Notes: generated by a model from the letters alone, not told the origin. Shown: positions 1 through 12,156, counted from the stretch's first letter. The stretch: 64,000 bases of DNA from Medakamo hakoo (GCA_026636295.1 CP089461.1:558001-622000); one strand, 5' to 3'. Translations and numbers: made by a program.

Positions 1-42
1 TGGAAAAAAAAAAAGTGCGGGGCGCGCTGCCTCCCCCCATCT

Positions 43-2644
43 TCATGGGACGGCCCACCCCTCGCACGCCGCCAGGCCTTGCAGCGCCGCGGCCGCGCCG
101 CGCGGCACGCGCCCGTCCAAGTAGTGCTTGACCCGGCGGGCGCCCCGCCCGCCCCCGCCGGCGAGCGCGGACGCCGACCGCGCCGCGTCGAGGGCCGCCA
201 TGCGGGCGGCCCAGGCCGCGCGGCCGAGGACGGAGGCGGACGCCCACGGTTCGGCGGGGGTCCGGGCGTCCGCGGCCAGGGCGGCGGCGACGCCCGCCAG
301 GGCAGACGCACGGGCGTCGGCGCGCGGCGGCGGGCGCGGCGGCGGGTGCGGGCCCGCGGCGGCGGCGGCGCGGGCCAGGACGGCCGCCGCGAGGGGCGCG
401 ACGGGCGGCGCGCCCGACGCGGGCGTCGGCAGCGCGCCCCACGGCGAGGCGGGCGACGACGGCGGCTCGAAGGCGGCCGCAGCCCGCATCCAGCGGGGTG
501 GCGGGGCCAGCAGGGCGGCCGCGCAAGACGCGAGCTCGGCCGCGGCCGCGGCGGCAGCGCAGTCGGCCGGCAGAGCGGGCGGCGGAGGGTGGGCGGGCTG
601 TGCCGCCGCCGCCGCCGCCGGCGGCCGGCCGCCCGCCACCGCGCCGCCGCCCGCCGTCCAGAGCTGGGCCGCCAGCAGCGCAGCCCGCACGTCTCCCGCC
701 GCCGCCGCGGCCGCCGCGGCCGCCGCGGCGGCGGCCGGGTCCGCGCCCGCGGCGGCCGCCGCGCCGCGCACGACGCCGAGCACAGCCTCTGGCGGCGGGC
801 GGCTGAAGCCCAGGCCGCGCAGCAGGGCGGGGGCGGCCCCGTCCTCGCCGCCGCCGCCGCCGCCGCCGCCGGCAGGCCCGTCGACGCGCGCGGCCGCCAG
901 GGCGGGCGGGGGCGGCCCCCGGCCCGCGGCGACGCAAATGATGGGCCGCTTGGACGCGCGGGCGAGGGCCGCGAGCGCGGGCGCAAAGCCGCGCGCGCCC
1001 GCCGCCGTGCCGGCCTCGGGCGGCGCACACGGCGGGCTGGCGTCGCCGGCGCAGCAGCACAGGTCGGCGTCCTCAAACACCAGGACGGACGCGGCGGACC
1101 CGCCCGCCGGCGCGCGGGCGGACTGCGTGGCCTCGCCGACCAGCCTGGCGAGCGTCGCGCCGCCCGCGCCGCCGGCGCCGCCGCCGGCCCCGCCAAACGG
1201 CGACGCCGCGTTGACTTCCACGACCTCCAGGCCCAGCTCTTCAGCGGCAGCAGCCACGGCGGCCGACTTGCCGCACCCGGGCGGGCCGTGCAGCCAGAGC
1301 GCGGTGCCGTCGGCCCAGCCGGGCGACGTGGACGGCGACGGCAGCGCCAGCGGCGGCGGCCAGCCGGGCGCCGCCCAGCCGCCGCCGCCGTCCTCGCCGT
1401 CTTCATCCTCGGACGCGGATGCCTCGTCCCGGCGGCGGCGGCGGCGGCGGGCGGGCGGGCCGCCGTGGCGGGCCGAGCCGGCCGGGCGCCACGCGCGCAG
1501 CCACTCCACCAGCGCGGCGCCGGCGGCCTCGTTGCCCGCGACGGCCAGGGGGGTGGCGGGGCGGAAGCGGACCGACCACAGGGCGTGCGGCTCGCCCCGG
1601 TCGTGGACGGGCGTGGTGGTGGGCTGGGAGGGCGGCGCGGCGGTCGGCCCGCCGCCACCGCCGCCGTCGGCGTCGGCGTGCTGGGACGGCGGCGGCCAGG
1701 CGTCGGGGAGGAGGAGGGCGGACGCGGCGCACGGATCCGCCTCGCCCGCCGCACTCCCGCCGCCGCCGCCGCCGCCCGTCAGGATGCACGCCCACTCCCG
1801 GCCCAGGGACGGCGCGGACGGCGGCGGCGGCGCAGGGCCGGGCGGCCGCCCGGCGGCTTTCGCCCGACCGAACACGTCGCCGTCTGGCGACCGGCCGGCC
1901 CACCAGGCTGCGTCCCTGGCCCGGTCCGGCGCCGCGCACACGTGGATGGGCAGGAGGGGAGGCTCGACGGGGACGGCCGACGCGCCGACGGGCGCGCCGC
2001 TGCCGTCGGCGGCTGCGGCGGCCGCGGCGGACGCGCCCGGGCGGCGGCGCAGGCCCGGGTGCACCGGCCGCGCGGCCGCCGCGCCCGCCCGGTCCAGGGC
2101 CCGGGCCTCCGCCGTCGCCGCGCCCAGCTCGGCGCGCGCGGCCGCGTCGGCGGCCGCGGCCGCGGCGGCGGCGGCCGCCCGGGCCGCGTCCCTGCGCTGG
2201 GCGGCAGTCATGAAAAACGCGGCGCGGGCGGACGGGGGTGGTGGAGGCGGAGGAGGTGCAGGCGGACCGGGATGTTGTTGCGGCGCTGCCGGCGCCGGGC
2301 TCTTGCTTTTCGAGGCTGACCGGCGGCCACGCCCGCGCCCGCCGGTGCCGGACGGCATGGCGGGAGCGGGCGCCGGCGCGGGTCGAGCGTCGGTCGCCGT
2401 CAGACGGCCGGCTTTGCCACCGCCACCACCTGCACCACCACCACCACCACCCACCGTCACCGCCGCGGACGGCGCGCCCGTGGTGAGCGTGCCCGCGGGT
2501 GGCAGGACAAAGGGGAGCGTGCGCGGGGCGGGGCTGTTGTCGGGATGATGAGGCGTGAGTGCGCGTCGTTTTTTGATGGGTGTCGCGGCGCCGCTCACGC
2601 AGCAGCTCTCTCTGCCGCTGCCACGCGAAGCGACGTTCCGCCAT
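43..2644 (-). CDS. ATAD5/ELG1-like: ATAD5/Elg1-like PCNA-unloading AAA+ ATPase
   Basis: Large RFC-like clamp-loader subunit; the ATAD5/Elg1 family removes PCNA from DNA after replication. The conserved core carries a lead-in (WSVRFRP, then VEWLRAW), a Walker A loop (GPPGCGKS) followed by the family string VVEVNAASPFGG, an EATQSAR helix, a Walker B-like strand (VLVFEDADLC) and a lid part with DVRAALLAAQLW. This order and spacing fit ATAD5 better than RFC1, and no BRCT domain is visible. The stop is at 43-45. The 5' end is uncertain. The first in-frame ATG of the long exon is at 2358 (771 aa). A phase-compatible model adds a small exon 2644-2599 (start MAERRFAWQRQ) spliced to an acceptor near 2429 (810 aa). 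The N-terminal half is low-complexity Ala/Gly/Pro. It is divergent from topoisomerase II. Confidence 0.75.
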
Positions 2645-3095
2645 ACCCCACAACAGCCGCTCCAACTCACCCGGCCCGCCCGCCACGGGGCGGCTGCGGC
2701 GGCGTGTCGTCCAGGTCGGAGTCCATGCGCGGGCCCTTCATTTTGTCGGGCGCAAGTTTTGCAAGATTTCCTTGCAAGGCCAGGAATTCGGGGGGTAAGC
2801 TGTCTACGCCGGGCTGGCGGAGTGGGTGCACTGGGTGTACGGGTTGTCTGGGCAGGTACTGAGAGCGGGAGAGGTCGGCCGGCCGGGCGTCCTCCCTGCC
2901 CGCGGCCCGTTTTTGTTTTGGCTGTGTGGCGCGAAAGAGACGGTGCCCAAGTCGGTCGCAGCGCGCGCGCTCTCACTCCGCTCATTCCGGCGAGAGAGTT
3001 TTTTCACGCAAGCACACCAGCGGGCGCCCCGCCCAACCACCTCTCTCTCACCCTCCGAGAGAGACCGCGTGTGCACGCCCTCAAAGCGCACGCCC
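2645..3095. promoter_or_regulatory. Divergent promoter region, ATAD5-like / topoisomerase II
   Basis: About 450 bp lie between the 5' ends of two DNA-replication genes on opposite strands, so it must hold both promoters and 5' UTRs. Open frames cross it on both strands, but they show no recognisable protein and look like GC-rich chance ORFs. I saw no TATA box. Confidence 0.4.
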
Positions 3096-6000
3096 ATGTC
3101 GGACTCCGACTTTTCGCTGGGCGAGGCGGCGGCGGCCAAGGTGCGCAGCGCAGAGAGCGCGCCGCATGCGCCTCGGCAGCGCGCACCTCCCGCCCCTGCC
3201 GGCGCTCAAACCGAACGGAACGCTCGTCCTCACCCGCCCGGACGCGTGAGCAGACGTATGCGCCCCCACAACGCGCGGGAGGAAGACGGGAGGAGGGCGG
3301 CTGCCGCGCGCCGCGGCTCAGGCGGCTTCCCCGCACCAAGCTCTCCCGCTCCAAGAAAAAAAAACGCACTCAACCCCCCCCCTCCACACTCTCTCTACAG
3401 GCCAAGGCGCCGCGCGCCGGCCGGGCCGCCGCCGCCCGCCGCCCCATCTACGACGACCCGTCGGACGTCGACGATGGGGACGACGGCTCCGACTTCTCCA
3501 TGGACGACGGCGACGACAGCGACGGCGGCTCGGACTTTGGCGGTGGTGGCGGCGCGAAAGCAAAGGGCAAGGCCGCGGCCGCCTCGAAACCCGCCGCCGC
3601 GCCGCCCAAGGGCAAGAAAGCCGCCGCTCCGGCCGCTAAAAAACCGGCCAAGAAGCCGGCGGCGCCGCGCCCGCCGTCCGCCGGCGACGCCGACATGCCG
3701 TCCGCGTCCGGCGACGCCGCCCCGTCCGCCGTCCCAACCCAGGCGACGCAGGCGACAGACGGCGGCGGGCCGCGCGCCATCGAAGACGTCTACCAGAAAA
3801 AGTCCCAGCTGGAACACATCCTGCTGCGGCCGGACACGTACGTCGGCTCCACGGAACGCCAGGTCGTCAAGGCCTGGGTCCACGACGGCGAGGGCGGCGG
3901 CGGCATGGTGTGCCGCGACATCGCCTTTGTGCCCGGCCTGTACAAAATCTTCGACGAAATCCTGGTCAACGCCGCGGACAACAAGGTCCGGGACCCGTCC
4001 ATGGACGCCCTGCGCGTGGATGTGGAACCTGAGTCGGGCTGGGTCCGCGTCTGGAACAACGGCGCGGGCGTGCCCGTCGAAATCCACAAGGGCGAGGGCT
4101 GCTACGTGCCCGAACTCATCTTCGGCCACCTCCTGACCTCCTCCAACTACAACGACGCCGAGCAAAAAGTGACGGGCGGGCGCAACGGGTACGGCGCCAA
4201 ACTGGCCAACATTTTCTCGACGGACTTTGTGGTGGAGACGTGCGACGGCAGCCGGCGCCGGTCGTACCGCCAGGTATGAGAAAAAAGGGAGTGGGGATGG
4301 GGTGGGATTTCCATCCCATGTTCCCCTCACCACCCACCACACCACCCCTCAATGAAAAAACACTCACCAGGCCTTCCACGCCAACATGACGGTCATCGAC
4401 CCGCCCGAACTGGGCGCGTGCGGCCCCAAGGAGGAGTGGACCCGCATCTCCTTCAAGCCCGACCTCGCCAAATTCGGCATGGCCGACCTCGAGGCCGACA
4501 CGGTCGCGCTGATGCGCAAGCGCACGTACGACATGGCCGGCGTCCTGGGGTCCGGCGTCAAAGTCTTCTTCAACGGCGCTCGCCTGCCCATCAAGGGGTT
4601 CAAGGACTACGTCGGCTTGTACCTCCCCTCCATTGCGGGCGAGGACGGCGGGTTTGGGGAGGGCGGCGGCCTGCCGCCGACCGTCCACGCGCGCGTCGGC
4701 CCGCGCTGGGAGGTGGTCGTCGCGCCCTCCGACGGCCAGTTCACGCAAGTCTCCTTCGTCAACGCCATCTGCACGACCAAGGGCGGCACGCACGTCAACG
4801 CGGTCGTCGACCAAATCGCCAAGGCCGTGTCCGAGTCCCTGGCCAAGAAGCACAAGGGCTGCGGCGTCAAGCCGTTCATGGTGAAAAACTACCTGGCCGT
4901 CTTCGTCAACGCCCAGATCGTCAACCCGGCCTTCGACTCGCAGACCAAGGAGACGCTGACGCTGCGGGCGTCGTCCTTTGGGTCAAAGTGCGACCTGCCC
5001 GCGCCCTTCCTCAAGGCCATCTGCGACGCGGGCGTCGGCGACCGGGTGCTGTCGTTCGCGTCCTTCAAACAGGACCGCCAGCTGAAGAAGACGGACGGCG
5101 CGAAGCGGGCCCGCATCACCGGCCTGCCCAAGCTCATGGACGCCAACGACGCGGGCGGCCGCCACTCGTCCGACTGCACGCTCATCCTGACGGAGGGCGA
5201 CTCGGCCAAGTCCCTGGTCGTCGGCGGCCTGTCCGTCTCAGGGCGCGACCGCTTCGGCGTCTTCCCCCTGCGGGGCAAGCTGCTCAACGTGCGGGAGGCG
5301 TCGGCCGCCCAGGTCGCCGCCAACGCGGAAATCCAGAACATCAAACAAATCCTGGGCCTGCAGCACGGCAAGGCGTACGATGCGACCACAATCAAGTCGC
5401 TGCGGTACGGCCACCTGATGATCATGACGGACCAGGACCACGACGGCTCGCACATCAAGGGCCTGATCATGAACTTCTTCCACACGTTTTACCCGTCCCT
5501 GCTGCGCGTGCCCGGCTTCTTGCAAGAGTTCATCACGCCCATCGTCAAGGCGACCAAGGGCAAGCAGGAGCTCGCGTTTTACACGCTGCCCGAGTACGAG
5601 GCGTGGCGGGCGGCCAAGGGCGGCGCGCCCGGCTGGAAGATCAAGTACTACAAGGGCCTGGGCACGTCCACGGAGAAGGAGGCCAAAGCGTACTTCAGCG
5701 CCATCGACTCGCACCGCAAGGATTTCGTGTGGGAGGGCCCGGCCGACGGGTGCGCCCTAGAACTCGCGTTCTCCAAGAAAAAGGTGGAGGAACGCAAGGA
5801 GTGGCTGGCCGCCTGCGAGGACGGCGTCTACCTGGACCAGACGGCGGCGTCCATTTCCTACTCCGACTTTGTGCACAAGGAGCTCATCCTGTTCTCGCGC
5901 GCCGACCTGGAGCGGTCCATCCCGTCCGTCGTGGACGGGCTGAAGCCGGGCCAGCGCAAGATCCTGTACTGCTGCTTCAAGCGCAACCTGCGGTCCGACA

Positions 6001-8273
6001 TCAAGGTCGCCCAGCTGGCCGGGTACGTGTCCGAGCACTCGGCCTACCACCACGGCGAGGCGTCCCTGCAGTCGACGATCGTGGGCCTGGCCCAAAACTT
6101 TGTGGGCGCGAACAATGTCAACCTGCTCGTGCCCCAGGGCCAGTTCGGCACCCGGCTGATGGGCGGCCGGGACGCCGCGTCCGCCCGGTACATCTACACC
6201 CGGCTGGACCCCATGGCCCGCTCCCTCTTTGACGAGCGGGACGACGCCCTGCTGACGTACCTGACGGAGGAGGGGCAGACCATCGAGCCGCGGTGGTACG
6301 TGCCGCTCATCCCGACCGTCCTGGTCAACGGCGCGGAAGGCATCGGCACGGGGTGGTCGACGTTCGTGCCCAACTACAACCCGGCCGACCTGGTGGCGGG
6401 CGTGCGCGCGCTGCTGGACGGCCGCGAGCCGCCGCCCCTGGTGCCCTGGTACCGCGGCTTCACGGGCAGCGTGGAGGAGGTCGCGTCCAAGAGCGCGGGG
6501 CTGTCGTACGCGCTGACCGGCACCGTGACCCAGACGGGCCCGGACAGCCTGGACATCACCGAGCTGCCCGTGCGCAAGTGGACCCAAGACTACAAGGAGT
6601 GGTTGGAGGGCCTGCTGAAGCCAGGGGAGAAGGGCGAGCCGGCGGTCCTGGCCGACTACCGGGAACACCACACGGACCAGACCGTGCACTTCGCGCTGCA
6701 GGTCGCGGCCGGGCGCATGAGCGCGCTGCTGGCCTCGCCCGGCCCCGAAGCCGCGCTCAAGCTGTCCACGAAGCTGTCCGTCGGCAACATGGTCCTGTTT
6801 GACGCGGACGGCCGCATCAAGCGGTACGAGTCCGCGGCCGCCATCCTGCGCGAATTCTTTGCGCTGCGCCTGCGCTTTTACGCCAAGCGCCGCGAGTGCC
6901 TGATCCGCGCGGCCGAGGCCGACCAGGCCCGCCTGTCGAACCGTGCGCGCTTCATTTTGGCGGTCGTGGCCGGGGACCTGAAAGTCTCCAACCGGTCCCG
7001 GGCTGACGTCGAAGCCCAGCTGGACGCGGACGGGTACGACCGCATCGCGCCGACCAAGGGCGCCGCGGCCAAGAAAACGGTCGACGACGACGACGGCGGC
7101 GTCGGCGTCGGCGGTGGTGGTCACGACGACGACGACGCGCACGCCGTCTCTTCCGCCATCAACGGCGCGTCCGCCACGTACGACTACCTGCTGACCATGC
7201 CGATTTACTCCCTGACCTTGGAGAAGGTCCGCGAGCTGCAGGCGGCGAGCGATGCGGCCGCCGCGACCGTCGACGCGCTGCGCGCGACGACGCCCGAAGC
7301 GATGTATCGGACCGACCTGGACGCCCTGGACGCCGCCCTGGCGGACCGGGACGCCGCCGCTGCGGCCGACGTCGCGCGCCTGGCCGCCCAGCGCGCCAAG
7401 GCCGGGCGGGCGGCGGCCAAGGCCGCGAAAGCGGCCAAGGCGCCGGCCAAGGGCAAGGGCAAGAAGAAAAAAGGGTGGGAGTCGGATGAGAGTGAGAGCG
7501 AGGACGAGAGCGAGTTTGACGACGACGAGTCGGACGACGACGGGTCGCCCGCGCCGGTCGTGCCGGCGCCGCGCCCACGCGCGCCCGGTAAACGCGGCGC
7601 TGCGGCCGCGCCTGCTCCGCCGGCGGCCGTCGCCCCTGCCGCGCTCCCGGCCGCGGCCGGCCCTCCGCCGCCACCGCCACCGCCCCCGCCCCCGCCCCCG
7701 GCGACGGGCGAGGGCCTGTCCCTCATGGACCGCCTGGCTGGGCGCCTGGGCTCGCTCAACGTGGAGATGGCCGCCGGCGGGCTGGGCCTGCCGCCGCCGC
7801 CGCCGCCGCCCGCCGCGGCCCGGCCGGCTGCGCCGCCTGCTGCGGCTAAGAAAGCGCCGGCGCCGCGCAAGCCCGCGGCCGCCAAGAAAAAGCCCGCGCC
7901 GCCGCCGGCGGCGGCCGCGAAGAAAGCGGCCGCGGTCGTCTCGTCCGACGACGATGACGAAGAGGCCGTCCCGACCAAAGACGCCCGCCCGCGGTCGCCA
8001 ACGGCGGAAGACGGGTCTGACGACGGCGACGCCGCGGCCGACGCCAAGGTGCGGCGCCTGCGGGACTCGCCCTTCCACAAGGGGTCGGGCGAGGGCGATG
8101 GTGGTGGTGGGAGTGAGGATGGGGCGGGCCGCGCGCCGCGGCGCGCGGCGGCTGCCGCGGCGGGCCGGGTGCTGAAGGCCGCGGCCGCGTCTTCTGAGAG
8201 TGAGAGTGAGGAGGAAGAAGAGAGTGAGGAGAGTGAGGAAGAGAGCGAGGGCGAGTCCGAGTACAGCGAGTGA
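3096..8273 (+). CDS. TOP2: DNA topoisomerase II
   Basis: ATP-dependent type IIA topoisomerase that passes one duplex through another in chromosome segregation. Three exons: 3096-3140, 3401-4273 and 4371-8273 (about 1606 aa). The short first exon encodes MSDSDFSLGEAAAAK. The ATPase domain has LVNAADN and the ATP lid GGRNGYGAKLANIFS. The TOPRIM domain has EGDSAK and MTDQDHDGSHIKGLI. The catalytic tyrosine lies in ARYIYTRLD, at about residue 913, inside the winged-helix/tower region. The tail of several hundred residues is rich in Lys, Ala, Pro and acidic Ser/Glu runs, as in other eukaryotic topoisomerase II tails that carry localisation and phosphorylation sites. No transit peptide is evident, so the nucleus is expected. 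The second intron (4274-4370) contains a short inverted repeat. Convergent with peroxiredoxin. Confidence 0.96.
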
Positions 8274-8521
8274 AGCGTCGTGCGTGAGGGAAAAAAAAGG
8301 TGCCGAGGTGGGATGGAGCGCGCGAAGGGAGTGGTTGCAACCTGGGCCGCCCCCATTTTTTCCATCCCCGTGCGACGGAGAGCAGAAAAAAAAAACCGCC
8401 CCGCACACGCGGCCGCCGCCCCTCTCTACGCCGCCCGGCCTTCCCCCGCCGCCCGCCACTGCCCGCACCGCAGGCGGGCTTCAGAGCCGGGAAAGGACCA
8501 AGCCGGCTTGTCCCTCTCTAT

Positions 8522-9429
8522 TTACGCCTTGCGCTTTTTCCCACCGCCATTTTCTTCCTCGCCCGCCACCTTTTCAAAGTACTCTTTGGATTCCGCGACG
8601 CCCGGCTTGATCGTCGGCGCGCCCGGGTTCCAGCCCGCGGGGCACACCTCCCCGTGCTTGTCCGTGAACTGGAACGCTTGGACCAGGCGCAGCGTCTCGT
8701 CCACGGACCGCCCCACGGGCAGGTCGTTCACCGTCGCTTGGCGGAGCGTGCCCGCGCCGTCGATGATGAACAGGCCGCGCAGGGCGACGCCCGCGTTGGG
8801 CCCGCTCTCGATCAGGACGCCGTAGTCCTTGGCGATCGACTTGGTGATGTCAGCGAGGAGCGGGTACGAGACGCCGCCCAGGCCGCCCTTGGCGCGCGGC
8901 GTCTCCGCCCAGGCAGCGTGGCAAAAGTGCGAGTCGACGCTCGCGCCGACGACCTCGACGCCCAGCGCCTTGAATTCTTCGATGCGGTCGGAGAAGGCGA
9001 CGATCTCGGTGGGGCACACAAACGTAAAGTCCAGCGGGTAGAAGAACAGGACCATGTACTTGCCCTGCGGCGAGTGGGCGTGGGGCGGTGAGAGACATGA
9101 GGGGGAGGGCGGAACACGCCGCGGCGCGCGGCCCGCGTCCCTCCTCCTTCCCATCAACGCCGAATCGCAGAGCCTGCAACGCCGTTGCAGCCCTTCTTCC
9201 CGCCCGCATCAGGACCGCGCATGTGCGCGCCAGCCGCCCGTGCACAGGCCGCCGGCCCAACGAATCGCCTCCTCGTCGGCGGCGACCAATCAGCGGCGCG
9301 CGCGCGGCCATCGACACCCGTCCGACCGCGCACCTTGAACGAGGCCAGGTCCAGCTGCTTGAAGGACCCGTCGGGCATGTAGGCCTGGGCGCTGAAGTTG
9401 GGAGCGGGCTGACCGACCAAGGGCGCCAT
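8522..9429 (-). CDS. Typical 2-Cys peroxiredoxin
   Basis: Thiol peroxidase that reduces hydrogen peroxide and alkyl hydroperoxides with electrons from thioredoxin. Two exons: 9429-9334 and 9064-8522 (212 aa, the usual size for a non-targeted member). The start [17 protein letters not shown] lies directly before the thioredoxin fold, so a transit peptide is lacking and a cytosolic or nuclear location is likely. The peroxidatic Cys is in [14 protein letters not shown] and the resolving Cys in [12 protein letters not shown], which together define the typical 2-Cys class. A C-terminal YF helix and a Lys-rich tail (GGGKKRKA) follow. The 269-nt intron separates LASFK from GKYMVLFF. It shares a 109-bp upstream gap with the divergent mTERF/HA gene. 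Confidence 0.95.
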
Positions 9430-9538
9430 GGCGATGTTTTTGGAGACGGGACGGCGGTGTGTTTGGTTCTTGACGAATGAGAGGAGTGACGCGAAAGACG
9501 CAAACGTTGGACCCTTCACACACACCGCAGAAAAAAAA

Positions 9539-10867
9539 ATGATCGCCCGGTCCGCGTCCAGCCCGGCCGGGCGCCAGGCGCACGCGCCGGGACCCTCTCG
9601 GCCCACACCTCACACTCGGAAGCCCAGATTCCTTGCGCGCGCCACGCCCGCGCCGTGGGAGGCCGGGCCGACCGTGCGGCCTGCTGCTCCTGCACCGCCG
9701 CCGAGCGAAGCCGCGGACGCTGAGGCTGCCGCCGCCGCCGCTGCCGAAGCTGCGGCGCTAGCTCTGGCCAATGGCCGTGGCCTTGTAGACCGGTTTTGGA
9801 GGGTGAGTTTGAGCGCGCGATTGGGTGGGGGCGCGGGAGGAAGAGGAAAACACACTGCGCGCGACGCACGGCCCGGCGCTGCCCTCCCCCGGCCCGACCA
9901 ACCCTCTGCCCGTGTCGGAACACCCCTCACGCCCCCTCCTGCAAAACACCACCAGGCCCGCGGCGTCGTCGACGACGCCACGCGGTCGGCCCTCGTGTCC
10001 GCGTGGGAGCGGGTCGCGACCCAGCCCGGCGCAGACGACCCGCCGCACGCCGGCCCGGGCGGCCTGGGCGCGGACGCGGCCTCGCCGCCCGCCCTGGCCG
10101 CCCTGGGCGCGGGCGCCGCGGGCGGCCGCGTCGTCGCCCTGCACGCCCTCCTCGGCGCCCGGCCCGACCTGGACGCCCCCGGCCTCGCCGCGCGCACGCC
10201 CGCCCTGCTCACCCTGACGCCCGCCGACGCGGCGGCGCGCGTCGTCGCCATGAAGGCGGCGGGCGTGGCGGGCGCGGACGTGGGCGCGCTCATCGCCGCG
10301 CGCCCGGCCCTCCTGCTCCAACCGCCGCCGCTGTCGCCCGAACCGCCGGCCGCGCGGCTGGCGGCGTGGCGGGCGGGCCTGGCGGGCGACGGCGATGCCG
10401 AGTGGGCGGCCCGCCGGGACGAGCTGGCCGCGTACGTGGCGGCCCACGGCGACGCGGCCGTCGGCGCGCGCGGCGGGGACGCGTCCGCGGGCTGGCCGCC
10501 GGGCCTGCTTGTCCGGTGGGTGGCCCGCCAGCGCGCGGCCGCCAAGGCGGGCGACCTGAGCCCGGACCGCTGGGCGGCCCTGGAAGCCCTGGGCTTTGAA
10601 TTTTCGGAGGAGGCCGCGGAATGGAACCGGTGGGCGGCGGCCGCGCGCGCCCAGGCCGCCGAACCGGCGGCCGGCGTGCCGGGGGCGCTGGCCGGCGGCG
10701 GCGGCGGCGGGCCCGGAGGCTTTGGCAGCGCGGGCGATGGCCTCGCCCTCGAAAATTGGAAGTCGGTGCAGCGCGTCGCGCGCCGGGCCGGCGTGCTCAG
10801 CGAGGACCGCATCGCCGCGCTGGACGAGTGGGGCTTTGACTGGACGGGCGCGGACGCGCTGTCTTGA
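9539..10867 (+). CDS. mTERF-like protein with helicase-associated (HA) type repeats
   Basis: Predicted organelle nucleic-acid-binding protein of 391 aa. Exons 9539-9802 and 9956-10867. The first about 60 residues are basic and Ser/Ala/Pro-rich, like a transit peptide. The middle has mTERF-style helical repeats (GARPDLDAPGLAARTPALL, then MKAAGVAGADVGALIAARP). The C-terminal half has two helicase-associated-type modules, marked by LVRWVARQRAAAKAGDLS plus ALEALGFEF and by LENWKSVQRVARRAGVLS plus ALDEWGFDW. HA modules are usually found as tandem repeats in bacterial and algal proteins; the pairing with mTERF repeats is my reading of the motifs. The 153-nt intron is a multiple of three and stop-free, so retained RNA would still be translatable. 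The exact role is unknown. Confidence 0.7.
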   Translation: MIARSASSPAGRQAHAPGPSRPTPHTRKPRFLARATPAPWEAGPTVRPAAPAPPPSEAADAEAAAAAAAEAAALALANGRGLVDRFWRVSLSARLGGGAGGRGKHTARDARPGAALPRPDQPSARVGTPLTPPPAKHHQARGVVDDATRSALVSAWERVATQPGADDPPHAGPGGLGADAASPPALAALGAGAAGGRVVALHALLGARPDLDAPGLAARTPALLTLTPADAAARVVAMKAAGVAGADVGALIAARPALLLQPPPLSPEPPAARLAAWRAGLAGDGDAEWAARRDELAAYVAAHGDAAVGARGGDASAGWPPGLLVRWVARQRAAAKAGDLSPDRWAALEALGFEFSEEAAEWNRWAAAARAQAAEPAAGVPGALAGGGGGGPGGFGSAGDGLALENWKSVQRVARRAGVLSEDRIAALDEWGFDWTGADALS

Positions 10868-10966
10868 AGACACGGTGGGGGGTGGGGGTGGGTGGGCTTG
10901 GAAACACACGAGAAACGCCGTTGCCTAGTTTTTTTTTTTCGACTAGTTTTTTTTTGTTTGCCATCT

Positions 10967-12156
10967 TCACAACACAAACCGCCGGCGGTTGGCGCCCGCC
11001 CCCTTCGCCGCCCGCGTCGCCACCCACTCGGTTTCGGCGCCCGCGCCCGCCAACAGGCCCTTGTACAGGGCGGACAGGCGCAGGGTGAAGCGCGGGCCGA
11101 GCTCTTGGAGGCGCGCAGACACGCCCTGCGCGTGCGGCGGGTCGGCGGGGCTCACCTTTTTCGCGTCTTTCGCCTTTTGCTCAAACACGTACCGGTGGTG
11201 CCTGAAAAAAATAAAGTCCCGTTGTGCGTGGAAGGTGGCCACCTGGCGCGCGCGAAACGCGGGGACGGGCGGGAACATGGACGCCAGCAGCCGGCCGACC
11301 CGGCCGCCCAGGCGGGTGGTGAAGCCCGCCAGCACCAGCTCGGGCGCCGTTCCTGCGACGGCGCGCCCGTGGCCGGGGATGGACCGGGCCAGGCGGATGG
11401 ACGTCATGCGGAAGCGCGCGGTCGGGCCGAGCGGCAGGTGGGCGACCAGGAGGGAGTCCACGCCGGCCGGGCCTTCATTCAAGACTAAGAGATGGGTGAA
11501 ATCCTTTTTGGCGGCCGCGGCTGCCACCCGTGCCAGGGCGTGGCCGCCGCGCCGGTAATACGTCGCGGCAGGGAGGACTTCCAGCAGGTCCGCAATGAGG
11601 GCAAACGTCCGGGCTTTGGGCGACGCCGTGGTCGTCAGCATCAGCCTGGGCGGGCGGCTCCCGGCAAAGTAGGCAGAAAACTCGTCGTGGGCGGCGGCCG
11701 CGGCCGCGTCCTCGTCGCCCGGCGCGGGCGTCGTCGGGTCCGCTTCCCGCGCGGATTCAATCGTCCGCTGTGGACGCACGGGCGCGGGTTGCAGTCCGGC
11801 GCGCAGCGCTTCCGCGTCGGCGGCTTGGCGGGCCCGGCGGGCTTGGCCCTTGTCCTTCTGTCGGGGTGGGTGCGCCGAGTGGGGTGGGGGGCGGGGGGCG
11901 GGGGCGGGCAAGGTTGAGAGAGCGAGCCGTCGCATGCGTTTTCATCCGCCCGGCCAGACTCCCGCCATCCCGTCCCTCCACACCGACTCACCGCTTTCTT
12001 GTGCTTGAGCTTGGCGTACACGGCGCCGCGGGCCTGCTTATTCGAAATGTGCGCCGTCTGCTGGCCGATGGTCAGGGCCGGCTTGTCCGACGGCGCGGCG
12101 GCCGGCGGCGGCGGCGCGGCAGCCCGCCTCGCCTTGCCCTTGGCCGCGGCGACCAT
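10967..12156 (-). CDS. RPF1: RPF1-like Brix-domain ribosome biogenesis factor
   Basis: Nucleolar factor needed for 60S subunit assembly and 27S pre-rRNA processing. Two exons, 12156-11992 and 11857-10967, giving 351 aa (human RPF1 is about 349). The Brix domain shows TYYRRGGHALARV, KKDFTHLLVLNEG, LSL-type hairpin sequence HLPLGPTARFRMTS, GFTTRLGGRVGRLLASMFPP, RQVATFHAQRDFIFFRHHRY and the C-terminal QELGPRFTLRL. This order is that of RPF1 rather than BRX1, PPAN or IMP4. The N-terminal exon encodes the basic KLKHKKA segment. Convergent with the mTERF/HA gene (99 bp between stops) and 183 bp downstream of the MOB gene on the same strand. Confidence 0.94.

Noticed and set aside
128-2548. Plus-strand ORF (806 codons) over the ATAD5-like gene
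   Set aside because: Ala/Gly-rich antisense frame; the minus strand has clear AAA+ motifs.
5757-8468. Long minus-strand ORF (903 codons) opposite topoisomerase II
   Set aside because: It mirrors the conserved topoisomerase exon on the other strand and shows no domain of its own. Strong G/C third positions create long antisense open frames throughout this window.
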